Assembly (NCBI GenBank): GCA_022820365.1 | Contig: JAJEFO010000123.1 | Coordinates: 1 to 60,000, forward strand | Direction of reading: 5' to 3' | DNA: 60,000 bases | From: Silicimonas sp. | GTDB lineage: Bacteria > Pseudomonadota > Alphaproteobacteria > Rhodobacterales > Rhodobacteraceae | Shown here: positions 45,809 to 53,865 of the stretch, piece by piece | How the letters are laid out: each line of letters opens with the position of its first letter | Numbering within the stretch: the stretch's first letter is position 1 | Notes under the pieces: generated by a model | Seen by the model: only the letters and a program-made list of their open reading frames with translations | What the model was told of the DNA's origin: nothing | Database searches by the model: none | Program-made: the position numbers and the translations under genes

Positions 45809-47677
45809 TCAACTCCCCTCGTGAAAGAAGTCGTAGATATTCTCGGCCGTTCTCGCCGAAATTCCTTCAACTGCCTTGAGGTCCGCCAGTCCGGCACGGC
45901 TCACCGCCTTGGCTGAACCGAAATGCGCCAGAAGCGCGCGTTTCCGTGCAGCACCCACGCCTGGCACGTCATCCAGAGGAGTCGCCCCGATGGCCCTTGA
46001 GCGCCTGTGCCTGTGCGCACCGATGGCAAATCGATGCGCCTCGTCGCGCATGCGCTGCACGAAGTAGAGAACGGGGTCGCCGCGCCTCAATGCGAACGGC
46101 CGTGCACCCTTGCGATGAAACTCTTCCTTGCCCGCATTGCGGTCGACGCCCTTTGCGACCCCCACCACGGGCATGTCGTCTACGCCGAGCTCCGTCAGGA
46201 CATCATGAACTGCACGCACCTGCCCGTCGCCGCCGTCAATCAGGAGCAGGTCCGGCCAGGCTTCCCTCTGCCGGTCGGGATCCTCCTTGAGAAGCCGCTT
46301 GAAGCGACGGGTCAGCACTTCGCGCATCATCGCGAAGTCGTCACCTGGCGCCAGTTCGGAATCCTTGATGTTGAACTTGCGAAACTGGCTCCGAACGAAC
46401 CCCTCCTTGCCCGCGACGATCATGCTGCCGACTGCGTGTGCACCCTGAATGTGGCTGTTGTCATAGACCTCGATGCGCTGCAAATCGACATCGAGTTCGA
46501 AGGTATTCGCGAGATCTCTCAGAAGCCTCGCCTGGGTGGCGGATTCGGACATCTTGCGGGCCAGGCTCTCGCGTGCGTTCCGCAGTGCACCAGCCACGAG
46601 CTCTTTCTTCTCGCCGCGTTGCGGGATGGATATCGCGACCTTTCGACCTGACTTCTCCGACAACACGGCTGCCATGAGATCCACATCCTCGATGCCGTCG
46701 GAAAGCAGGATCAGGCGTGGCGGCTCCTTCTTGTCATAGAACTGGCCGACAAAGGCCTGCATGATCTCCGCCGCCTCGGCCCCGGATCCGGTGCGCGGAT
46801 AGAAGTCGCTGTTGCCCCAGTTCTGGTTGGCGCGAATGAAAAAGACCTGAACGCAAGCCTGTCCGCCTTCGACGTGAAGCGCAATGACATCCGCCTCGAC
46901 CACTCCTGCCGGGTTCACGGCCTGACTGCCCTGCACGAAGGTGAGAGCTTTCAGACGATCGCGGAGCGCGGCAGCCGTCTCGAATTCGAGCGCCTCCGCC
47001 GCGATCTGCATCTTTTCGGCGAGCCGTTCCTGGACCATTGTCGTGCGGCCCTGCAGGAAGCGCTCGGCATCCCGAACGAGTGCGGAGTATTCCTTTTCGT
47101 TGACCTTGCCTACGCAGGGCCCGCTGCAGCGCTTGATCTGATAGAGCAGGCAGGGTCGAGTACGGCTCTCGAAGGTGGCATCTGAACAATTCCTCAAAAG
47201 GAAAACCTTCTGCAACTGGTTGATTGTCCGGTTCACGGCTCCGGCGCTGGCGAAAGGCCCGTAATAGTCACCCTTCTCCTTGCGGGCACCCCTGTGCTTC
47301 TTGATCTGCGGAAATGCATGGTCCTTGGTCACGAGAATGTTCGGAAACGACTTGTCGTCCCGAAGCAGCACGTTGTATCGCGGCTTGAGTTGCTTGATGA
47401 GATTCTGCTCGAGCAGCAATGCCTCTGTCTCGGTCCGGGTTGTCAGGAACATCATCGACGCCGTCTCCCGGATCATCCGCGTGATCCGGGGCGAGTGTCC
47501 GCTCGGACGGGCGTAGGATGACACCCGCGCCCTCAGGTTCCGCGCCTTGCCCACGTAGAGCACGGAACCCTTTTCGTCGAGCATCCTGTAGACTCCGGGA
47601 CTCGCATCAAGCGTCTTCAGGCTGGCCTTGACGGCTGCATGCCCCCGAACGGGCGACGGTCTCGGTCCTTTAACCAT
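45809..47677 (-). CDS. uvrC: Excinuclease ABC subunit C
   Basis: 622 residues from the ATG at 47677. The nuclease of nucleotide excision repair, making both cuts. N-terminal GIY-YIG domain (SPGVYRMLDEKGSVLYVGKA), UVR domain (about 205-240), C-terminal RNase H-like endonuclease (RIEVYDNSHIQGAHAVGSMI, then LLLIDGGDGQVRAV), and the helix-hairpin-helix end (VPGVGAARKRALLAHFG). The open frame upstream of 47677 shows no similarity. Confidence 0.96.
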   Translation of the reverse strand: MVKGPRPSPVRGHAAVKASLKTLDASPGVYRMLDEKGSVLYVGKARNLRARVSSYARPSGHSPRITRMIRETASMMFLTTRTETEALLLEQNLIKQLKPRYNVLLRDDKSFPNILVTKDHAFPQIKKHRGARKEKGDYYGPFASAGAVNRTINQLQKVFLLRNCSDATFESRTRPCLLYQIKRCSGPCVGKVNEKEYSALVRDAERFLQGRTTMVQERLAEKMQIAAEALEFETAAALRDRLKALTFVQGSQAVNPAGVVEADVIALHVEGGQACVQVFFIRANQNWGNSDFYPRTGSGAEAAEIMQAFVGQFYDKKEPPRLILLSDGIEDVDLMAAVLSEKSGRKVAISIPQRGEKKELVAGALRNARESLARKMSESATQARLLRDLANTFELDVDLQRIEVYDNSHIQGAHAVGSMIVAGKEGFVRSQFRKFNIKDSELAPGDDFAMMREVLTRRFKRLLKEDPDRQREAWPDLLLIDGGDGQVRAVHDVLTELGVDDMPVVGVAKGVDRNAGKEEFHRKGARPFALRRGDPVLYFVQRMRDEAHRFAIGAHRHRRSRAIGATPLDDVPGVGAARKRALLAHFGSAKAVSRAGLADLKAVEGISARTAENIYDFFHEGS

Positions 47678-47809
47678 GATTCTCGGACACGCTGCACAAG
47701 TTGAATTTCGAAGCAAGAAGAAAGCTGTCCACGAAACCTGTGGATATCTCTGCGGAAAACCGGCACCGGTCGAGGATTCTTCCTTGAATTCAGCACCCTT
47801 CGCGAAAAT

Positions 47810-47824
47810 GCCCAATTTTTGGGC
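47810..47824 (-). terminator. Intrinsic terminator of the SDR operon
   Basis: GCCCAA (47810-47815) and TTGGGC (47819-47824) form a hairpin with a 3-base loop. Read on the minus strand it is followed by ATTTT, and it lies about 140 bases beyond the SDR stop. Read on the plus strand it is followed by GATTTT. The surrounding 47800-47905 region is very AT-rich and probably also contains the uvrC promoter. Confidence 0.55.
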
Positions 47825-47962
47825 GATTTTGCAATGCCTTGATTTCAAACAGTATTTTTTGCCCCCTCGTCAATACATTGATAACATTGAAGATTTTGTA
47901 ACATCTGCGTGACAGCCCGTCGTTACGGTGCACAACTCACGGCGGGTTCGGCGGGTCCCCGG

Positions 47963-48748
47963 TCATTCCACACCCCGAATGTCGGGCGTTTCCCAAGCCA
48001 GATGCTGGCCTCCGTCTGGACAAAGAAGCTGTCCCGTCACGGCCGGCGCATCCAGGAAATATCCAAGCGCCCCAATGACGTCCGCGACGTCGCTCCCTCT
48101 GTTCAGGATCGTGCTTCGGCGCTGGTTCGCGAAGTGCTCACGCGACTGGCGCGCCGCTTGCAGGGTCGGCCCCGGTCCGATCGCGTTGACGCGGATGGCA
48201 GGCGCCAACGCCTGCGCCGACGTCCGGGTCAACGCCCAGAGGGCGGACTTGGCAATCGTGTAGGACGCAAAATGCGGCGTGAGCTTCCTCACGCGTTGAT
48301 CAATGACGTTGACGATCAGCGCCCGGGCCGTGAGTTCGTTCCATTCGCCGCCGGCTTCTGGTTCCGGGGCCTGTCCGGCAAACGCCTGCGTCAGGACGAA
48401 CGGAGCCCGGAGATTCGACTCGATGTGCCTGTCCCAACTTTCGCGCGTGCTGGTGTGCACGGTATCGTATTCGAAAGTGGATGCGGAATTCACCAACACG
48501 GTCAGCGGCCCGCCAAGAGCCTTGACGGCTTTCGGCACCAATTCCTGCATTTCCTCCTCGACGGTCAGATCCGCTTCCAGCACCGCGGCCTTCACGCCCA
48601 GCTCGCTTGCCGCGGCCGCAACAGCGTCGGCTTCGTCCCGCGATCTGTGGCAATGCACAGCGACATCCAGCCCGCGTCCAGCGAGGTAGAGCGCCATCGC
48701 ACGCCCAAGGCGCCTGCCCGCGCCCGTCACGAGTGCCTGACCATTCAT
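47963..48748 (-). CDS. SDR-family oxidoreductase (pteridine-reductase-like)
   Basis: 261 residues from the ATG at 48748. NAD(P)-binding motif TGAGRRLGRAMALYLAGRG, VLVNSAS in place of NNAG, and the active-site pair in FASYTIAKSALWALT (YxxxK). The Arg-rich GRRLG cofactor loop and the NSAS motif resemble pteridine reductase/FolM enzymes, which reduce dihydrofolate- or biopterin-like substrates with NADPH. Coupled by ATGA overlap to a 24-residue membrane peptide gene upstream. Confidence 0.85.
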   Translation of the reverse strand: MNGQALVTGAGRRLGRAMALYLAGRGLDVAVHCHRSRDEADAVAAAASELGVKAAVLEADLTVEEEMQELVPKAVKALGGPLTVLVNSASTFEYDTVHTSTRESWDRHIESNLRAPFVLTQAFAGQAPEPEAGGEWNELTARALIVNVIDQRVRKLTPHFASYTIAKSALWALTRTSAQALAPAIRVNAIGPGPTLQAARQSREHFANQRRSTILNRGSDVADVIGALGYFLDAPAVTGQLLCPDGGQHLAWETPDIRGVE

Positions 48749-48819
48749 CCGTGCCGCACCACCAAGATCACGTATACGACATACAGTACCGTGAACAGCA
48801 CTCCGAAAAGGCGCGTCAC
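48745..48819 (-). CDS. Tiny single-pass membrane protein (24 residues)
   Basis: Starts at a GTG (48819), with AGGTGGG a few bases upstream, and reads MTRLFGVLFTVLYVVYVILV then VRHG. Almost the whole chain is one membrane helix with positive ends. Its TGA shares bases with the ATG of the SDR gene (ATGA), so translation of the two is coupled. The frame is open for 40 further codons upstream (ATG at 48939), but that part overlaps the zinc-ribbon protein and looks random. Too short for family assignment. Confidence 0.5.
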   Translation of the reverse strand: MTRLFGVLFTVLYVVYVILVVRHG

Positions 48820-48878
48820 TTCCCACCTGCCAGAAGCAGGATTGCCAGTCCCGCCGCGCCCGTGATCCAGACCAAGCG

Positions 48879-49046
48879 TCAGGACCTTCCGCAGGAGCAT
48901 GGTCCCTTGCCAATCCGGTATCGTCCGCAACCGGCGCACTTTTGCGCAAGGCCCCTCATGTTGCGTGGCAACAAGAGACGGAGTCTCCCAAACATCGCAA
49001 GCAGGGCAATGAAGACCAGAAAGATCGTGACGATCTTCAGCATCAT
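48879..49046 (-). CDS. Small membrane protein with C-terminal Cys cluster
   Basis: 55 residues. One membrane helix (about 3-20, LKIVTIFLVFIALLAMFG), a basic stretch, then a zinc-ribbon-like end KCAGCGRYRIGKGPCSCGR with CxxC and CxC. It starts four bases after the SppA-like protease stop, so it is probably co-expressed. I believe similar short proteins occur in roseobacters; the function is unknown. The ATG three bases further in is an equally good start. Confidence 0.65.
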   Translation of the reverse strand: MMLKIVTIFLVFIALLAMFGRLRLLLPRNMRGLAQKCAGCGRYRIGKGPCSCGRS

Positions 49047-49050
49047 GGGC

Positions 49051-49857
49051 TCAGACTCCGAAACGCTGGAAAGCCAGACGATCCTCGATCTCGGACATCG
49101 CGTCAGCAGCAAGTGACACGCCGAACCTGTTGAGGAACGGACGACGCTGCTCGTAACGCTTGAAAGCGACCTTTTCGCCGAAGACCTCCTTCATCTTCGG
49201 CACGAGATGTCCGACCCCGTCGACGAGGCCCGTGGCAACGGTCGCCGAGCCCACCCAGACGTCTCCCTTGAAGAGGTCCTCGTCCTCGCTCAGGCGCGCA
49301 CCCCGGCGGGATTTCACGTGGTCGATGAATCCGGCATGAATGTGCTCCTGCAGCACCTTCAGGCGCTTTACGTCTTCCGGCTTCTCGGCCTGGAACGCGT
49401 CCAGCATGCTCTTTGTCTCGCCAGCGGTATAGACGCGGCGCTCGATCCCGTGGCGCTCGATGAAGTCCTTCAGGCCGAAGCCCGCCGAAATGACCCCGAT
49501 CGATCCGATGATCGAATGCCGATCCACCCAGATTTCGTCCGCTGCGCTGGCAATGTAATATCCGCCCGAAGCCGCCACGTCCTCGACAAAGGCATAGACC
49601 TTGACGCCTTTCTCCTCGGCAAGCCGCCGAATGCGCGCCGAAATCAATGACGATTGCGCCGGACTTCCCCCAGGCGAATTTATGGAAAGCGCCACGGCGG
49701 CAGGCTTGCCCTTGGTGAACGCCTTTTCGACAATACCCGCCAGGCTTGAGTCATTGAGCGTGCCTCGTGTTCGCGCGGCAATCACGCCGTGAAGCTTGAG
49801 CACCGACACGACGGGGCGGGATTTGACGAATGGAATCAGTCTCCTCATGGCCTCCAT
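49051..49857 (-). CDS. S49-family signal peptide peptidase-like protease (SppA type)
   Basis: 268 residues. A Ser-Lys dyad protease of the short SppA/SohB type. The oxyanion region is LSINSPGGSPAQS, catalytic Ser97 is in EDVAASGGYYIAS, and Lys149 is in AGETKSMLDAF. There is no obvious transmembrane segment at the N-terminus, so the membrane attachment seen in other SppA proteins may be missing or weak. It probably clears signal peptides or membrane-bound fragments. First gene of a set with the 55-residue protein, the 24-residue peptide and the SDR. Confidence 0.9.
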   Translation of the reverse strand: MEAMRRLIPFVKSRPVVSVLKLHGVIAARTRGTLNDSSLAGIVEKAFTKGKPAAVALSINSPGGSPAQSSLISARIRRLAEEKGVKVYAFVEDVAASGGYYIASAADEIWVDRHSIIGSIGVISAGFGLKDFIERHGIERRVYTAGETKSMLDAFQAEKPEDVKRLKVLQEHIHAGFIDHVKSRRGARLSEDEDLFKGDVWVGSATVATGLVDGVGHLVPKMKEVFGEKVAFKRYEQRRPFLNRFGVSLAADAMSEIEDRLAFQRFGV

Positions 49858-50016
49858 CTAGGCGCACAAGGCGACGGCAACAAGTCGGTATGCCCTCGGG
49901 CTCCCAATTCCGCACCGTCAACGGACCGGTCGGCTCCGCGTTCAGAGCCAGTCAAGGAATCAGTCGCGCCCCAACCCGGCAATCGCGCAACGCCCGAGAC
50001 AGGCAGCCCCGTCGCG

Positions 50017-51675
50017 TCAGGACGGATCCCGCCAGCGATTGATGATCGGATAGCGCCGATCCAACCAGAAGGATCGCTCGGTCAACCGCACACCGGGTGC
50101 CGACTGAAAGCGCTTGTACTCGGCGCGGTACAGGAGTTGCTCCACCTGCTCGACGACCTCGCGTTCGAATCCCAGGTCCACCACTTCGGCGACCGATCTT
50201 TCGTCATCGATCAGAGCCGTCAGAATCACGTCCAGATCGGCGTATTCGGGCAGGGAATCGCTGTCCTTCTGACCTTCCTTCAACTCGGCCGTCGGCGGCT
50301 TCTCGATCACGACCGGCGGAATCACTGCCCCGTCCGGTCCTTTCATCCATGGCCGATGGTTGGCGTTGCGCCACCGGCAGGTTTCGAAGACCCGAGTCTT
50401 GTAGAGATCCTTGACCGGATTGTAGCCGCCAGCCATGTCGCCATAGATCGTGGCATATCCAACGGCCGCCTCCGACTTGTTGCCTGTCGTCAGCAGCATT
50501 TCGCCAAACTTGTTCGAAAGCGCCATGAGGATAACGGCGCGCAGTCGTGACTGGATGTTCTCTTCCGTGATGTCCGGCTCCCTTCCATCGAGGAGTGGAG
50601 CCAGGGCCTGCACGGTCGCCTCGACCGGCGCCGCGATCGGCACCTTGTCGAGCCTGACTCCGAGCGCCGTTGCCACTGCGGATGCATCGTTCAGCGACTG
50701 TCGGCTCGTGTATTCCGAAGGCATCATGACACAGCGCACGTTCTCCGGACCAAGGGCGTCCACGGCAATGCAGGCCACGGCAGCGCTGTCAACGCCACCG
50801 GACAATCCGAGAAGCGCCTTCGAGAAACCCGTTTTCCGGACATAGTCCCGGGTGGCTTCGACCATTGCACGATAATCCAGTTCCCACGGATCCGGACATG
50901 GCGAGATCTCGCCCTTCAGCGCATGCCAGCCATCTTGCCGCTCCTCGAATTCCACATGGACAACGGACTCGTCAAAGAAGGGCATCCGAACTGCCATTTC
51001 GCAGCCTGGATTCAGGATGAAGCTGCCGCCATCGAATACCTGGTCGTCCTGACCCCCGATCATGTTGAGATAGACAAGCGGCAAACCGGTCTCGATGACT
51101 CGCGTCACCATGAGGTTCAATCGGGTATCGAATTTCTTCCTGCAATAGGGTGAGCCGTTCGGCACCAGGAGAATCTCCGCCCCCGATTCCGCGAGCGCCT
51201 CGGCCACGTCCTCATGCCAGGCATCTTCGCAGATCGGCACTCCGATGCGAACGCCGCCAAGGTCGAAAGGGCCTGCCAACGGTCCCCGATCAAAGACCCG
51301 GACTTCGTCGAATACCGTCTCGTTCGGCAGGTCGCGCTTGAGATTCCGGCGCACGACGCTGCCATCCTTGAATACGTGAAAGGCGTTGTAGAGCTTCCCG
51401 TCCTGACGCAGCGGCCCGCCGATCCCGAGTGCCGGACCATCTGCACAGGTCACGCGCAACGCGTCGAGTCGTGCCTCGGCGTCGCGCACAAACGATGGCC
51501 TCATCACGAGATCTTGAGTGTTGTAGCCCGTGATGAACATCTCGGTCAGCATCACCAGGTCGGCACCAGCCGCACGGCCCTGCTCCCATGCGGAACGCGC
51601 CAGCGCAGCATTGCCGGCAAAATCCCCGACCGTGGGGTTCATTTGCGCCAGCGTCAGGCGAAATTTCCTTGCCAT
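50017..51675 (-). CDS. nadE: Glutamine-dependent NAD(+) synthetase
   Basis: 552 residues. The last step of NAD synthesis, amidating nicotinate adenine dinucleotide with ammonia from glutamine. N-terminal nitrilase-type glutaminase: Glu in LTEMFITGYN, Lys in RRNLKRDLPNE, Cys in GVPICEDAWHED. C-terminal synthetase with the P-loop LGLSGGVDSAAVACIA and TGNKSEAAVGYATIYGDMAG. Two adjacent ATGs: the second (51675) has GGAG at better spacing. Divergent from the MORN protein gene. Confidence 0.96.
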   Translation of the reverse strand: MARKFRLTLAQMNPTVGDFAGNAALARSAWEQGRAAGADLVMLTEMFITGYNTQDLVMRPSFVRDAEARLDALRVTCADGPALGIGGPLRQDGKLYNAFHVFKDGSVVRRNLKRDLPNETVFDEVRVFDRGPLAGPFDLGGVRIGVPICEDAWHEDVAEALAESGAEILLVPNGSPYCRKKFDTRLNLMVTRVIETGLPLVYLNMIGGQDDQVFDGGSFILNPGCEMAVRMPFFDESVVHVEFEERQDGWHALKGEISPCPDPWELDYRAMVEATRDYVRKTGFSKALLGLSGGVDSAAVACIAVDALGPENVRCVMMPSEYTSRQSLNDASAVATALGVRLDKVPIAAPVEATVQALAPLLDGREPDITEENIQSRLRAVILMALSNKFGEMLLTTGNKSEAAVGYATIYGDMAGGYNPVKDLYKTRVFETCRWRNANHRPWMKGPDGAVIPPVVIEKPPTAELKEGQKDSDSLPEYADLDVILTALIDDERSVAEVVDLGFEREVVEQVEQLLYRAEYKRFQSAPGVRLTERSFWLDRRYPIINRWRDPS

Positions 51676-51941
51676 CATGAGTCTCCACAGGAACTTTCTG
51701 CCGGGCCAGGCACCGCAACCAACCCCGCTTTGCTCGCTTGGAGGTCGGAAATCAAGCCTTCCGGCACTATGTCCGGCGAATGCCGGGCGCAATGCGCACC
51801 AAGAGACACTGCCGGACCAGGCAATGGCAGGAGGAGTCTCCGCAGGGAAAAGCGTTTGCGGGCAAAGGGCCACTCAACTAGTCTCTCCGGCATGTGGCAG
51901 GCCATCGCGCATCGGGTCGGTGGCACGACTGGGGGGCGTGC

Positions 51942-53357
51942 ATGAAGCTGGCATTGGGACTGATTCTTCCACTCGCCGCGGCAGGCCCCGGAGGGGCGCT
52001 TGCTCAGGAAGTCGTCACCAAGCAGTACGACGATGGCGGTGTTTACGAGGGCACGTTTAAGGACGGCCAGCAGCACGGGCAGGGAACGTACCGGCTACCG
52101 AACGGCTACGTCTATGAAGGCGAATGGGCAGAAGGAAAGATCGAGGGTCAGGGGAAGGCAAGCTACAGCGACGGCTCGGTGTACATCGGCCAGTTCGTGG
52201 ACGGAAAGCCGGAAGGCACCGGAAGAATCATCTTTGCAGAGGGCGGCACGTATGACGGCGAGTGGAGCGACGGCAAGATCAACGGCCAGGGCATCGCCGA
52301 ATACGCCACCGGAGTACGTTACGTCGGAGAATTTGTCGACGCGTTGCGTCATGGACAGGGTCGGATGGAACACCCGAACGGCTATGTCTACGAGGGCGAA
52401 TGGTCGAATGGCGAAAGGGATGGCCAGGGGCGAATCGAGTACGCGGACGGTGCGGTTTATGACGGCATGTTCCTCGGAGGCTTGCGTGACGGTCGTGGAT
52501 CGTTCGCCATGGCTGATGGCACGAACTACGACGGCGAGTGGTCCAAGGGCCAGATTCACGGCAATGGACGCCTGTCTCAGCCAAATGGAGACGTCTACGA
52601 AGGCGAGTTCTTCGAAGGCAAACGCCATGGCGAAGGACGCGTCACATATGCCAACGGAGATCTTTACGTAGGGGCGTTCCAAGCCGACATGCGTGACGGC
52701 CAAGGCGTCTTTACCGGCACAGACGGTTACACATATTCGGGCACATGGGTCGCAGACAAGATCGAGGGCACGGGGGAGGTCATCTATCCCGACGGCTCCG
52801 CCTACACGGGCACCTTCAAGGACAACCAGGCGCATGGAACCGGAAAGATCGTCTACGCCGACGGAGGCAGCTATGAAGGCGAGTGGGTTGGCGGCGTCAT
52901 CAACGGCAGGGGATCCGTGACATATGCCAATGGCGTCGTCTATGATGGCGAATTCAAAGATGCCCGCATGCACGGTACCGGAAGGATCGTCTTCAGGGAC
53001 GGCTTTTCCTATGAAGGCGAATGGGTTGTCGGCCAGCGTGAAGGCGCTGGCATCGCGCACTACACTAACGGATCGGTCTACGAGGGCACCTTTGTGAACG
53101 GCAAGCGAGAGGGGATTGGCACGATCAGGACTGCCGACGGCTACACTTATGCTGGTGAATGGAAGGCCGGGGAAATCGAGGGCAACGGAGTCGCGACTTA
53201 CGCGAACGGTGACGTCTATGAAGGCGCGTTCCGTGCCGGCAAGCGCCATGGCTGGGGCACGATGCGTTACGAAAGCGGCTTGGAACTCAACGGTATCTGG
53301 GAAAACGGGTCACTGACTTCTGGCTCGGACGAGCCGAGCCCGACCGAGGAAAACTGA
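51942..53357 (+). CDS. Exported MORN-repeat protein
   Basis: 471 residues. Signal peptide about 1-21 (MKLALGLILPLAAAGPGGAL, cleaved after AQ/LAQ). The rest is a solid array of MORN repeats with a 23-residue period: I count 18 full units of the form G-x-x-Y-x-G-x-[WF]-x-x-[GDN] followed by x-G-x-G, plus one worn unit at the end (ELNGIWENG). No other domain is present, so the mature protein should be one long beta-solenoid in the periplasm or at the surface. MORN arrays often bind lipids or act as scaffolds. A paralogous enzymatic partner is not nearby. Confidence 0.92.
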   Translation: MKLALGLILPLAAAGPGGALAQEVVTKQYDDGGVYEGTFKDGQQHGQGTYRLPNGYVYEGEWAEGKIEGQGKASYSDGSVYIGQFVDGKPEGTGRIIFAEGGTYDGEWSDGKINGQGIAEYATGVRYVGEFVDALRHGQGRMEHPNGYVYEGEWSNGERDGQGRIEYADGAVYDGMFLGGLRDGRGSFAMADGTNYDGEWSKGQIHGNGRLSQPNGDVYEGEFFEGKRHGEGRVTYANGDLYVGAFQADMRDGQGVFTGTDGYTYSGTWVADKIEGTGEVIYPDGSAYTGTFKDNQAHGTGKIVYADGGSYEGEWVGGVINGRGSVTYANGVVYDGEFKDARMHGTGRIVFRDGFSYEGEWVVGQREGAGIAHYTNGSVYEGTFVNGKREGIGTIRTADGYTYAGEWKAGEIEGNGVATYANGDVYEGAFRAGKRHGWGTMRYESGLELNGIWENGSLTSGSDEPSPTEEN

Positions 53358-53503
53358 CGCTCACCATCCAATTTGAATGGAGCGCCACGAAGCTTCCTGG
53401 GCTTTGCCCTGGTTTGCACGGTCAACGGTGCATGCGTCCCGTCGCATCGCCTGGCCACGCGCCAATGGAAGAATGCACCCGCCAAATTGCGCGCACAGAG
53501 CCT

Positions 53504-53532
53504 TTGACACCCGCTTCCGCAGCGACTAACGT
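53504..53532 (+). promoter_or_regulatory. Predicted sigma-70 promoter of leuL-leuA
   Basis: Perfect -35 box TTGACA (53504-53509), 17-base spacer, then -10 box TAACGT (53527-53532). The expected start point is near 53539-53540, that is one or two bases before the AUG of the leader peptide. Confidence 0.65.
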
Positions 53533-53540
53533 CCACATCC

Positions 53541-53615
53541 ATGAAACAGGCAAGCCATATCGCACATTTGCGTGCCGATCACGTCGGCCTGCTTCTTCTC
53601 CTTAGCCGCCTCTGA
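53541..53615 (+). CDS. leuL: leu operon leader peptide
   Basis: 24 codons: MKQASHIAHLRADHVGLLLL then LSRL and TGA. Five Leu codons in a row (CTG CTT CTT CTC CTT) lie just before a strong hairpin, the classic design of an amino-acid attenuator. The ATG lies at the predicted transcription start with no room for a ribosome binding site, so the peptide should be translated leaderless, as known for the trpL leader of Sinorhizobium meliloti. It ends 250 bases before leuA. Ribosome stalling at the Leu run under leucine shortage would change the downstream RNA fold. Confidence 0.8.
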   Translation: MKQASHIAHLRADHVGLLLLLSRL

Positions 53616-53658
53616 GCGTGCCTTTCGGCGCGACCGCTCAGAGGATGCCCTCGCGCCG
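53609..53658 (+). promoter_or_regulatory. Attenuator stems between leuL and leuA
   Basis: Stem A pairs CCTCTGAGCG (53609-53618, containing the leuL stop) with CGCTCAGAGG (53635-53644), ten perfect pairs. Stem B pairs CGGCGCGA (53626-53633, in the loop of stem A) with TCGCGCCG (53651-53658), eight perfect pairs. The two cannot easily form together. A ribosome held on the Leu codons would reach over the 5' arm of stem A and favour stem B. No U-tract follows stem B, so termination may need Rho or the switch may work in another way. Confidence 0.65.
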
Positions 53659-53865
53659 GGAAACAGACTAGGGAAACAATCTTGCATACGATCAATCTGG
53701 CGAAGGGGTTGCCAGGCACAGCGCCCCGCATCAAGGCTCGAACCGCCCCGGGGTGGCGTGCGCACTTGATTGGGCCAGGCCACGCAAGCTGGAATGAATG
53801 GCGACGCGGTTCCTGGCGAATCGGACCGACAGCCAGCGACATGCCAGTAGTTCGAGGACGGGAAG
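53659..53865 (+). other. Long 5' untranslated region of leuA
   Basis: About 200 bases between the attenuator stems and the leuA start. No gene and no T-rich terminator were seen. Confidence 0.4.

Noticed and set aside
52095-53249. 384-codon minus-strand frame inside the MORN gene
   Set aside because: It is the regular antisense image of the 23-residue repeat; the plus strand has a signal peptide and perfect MORN motifs.
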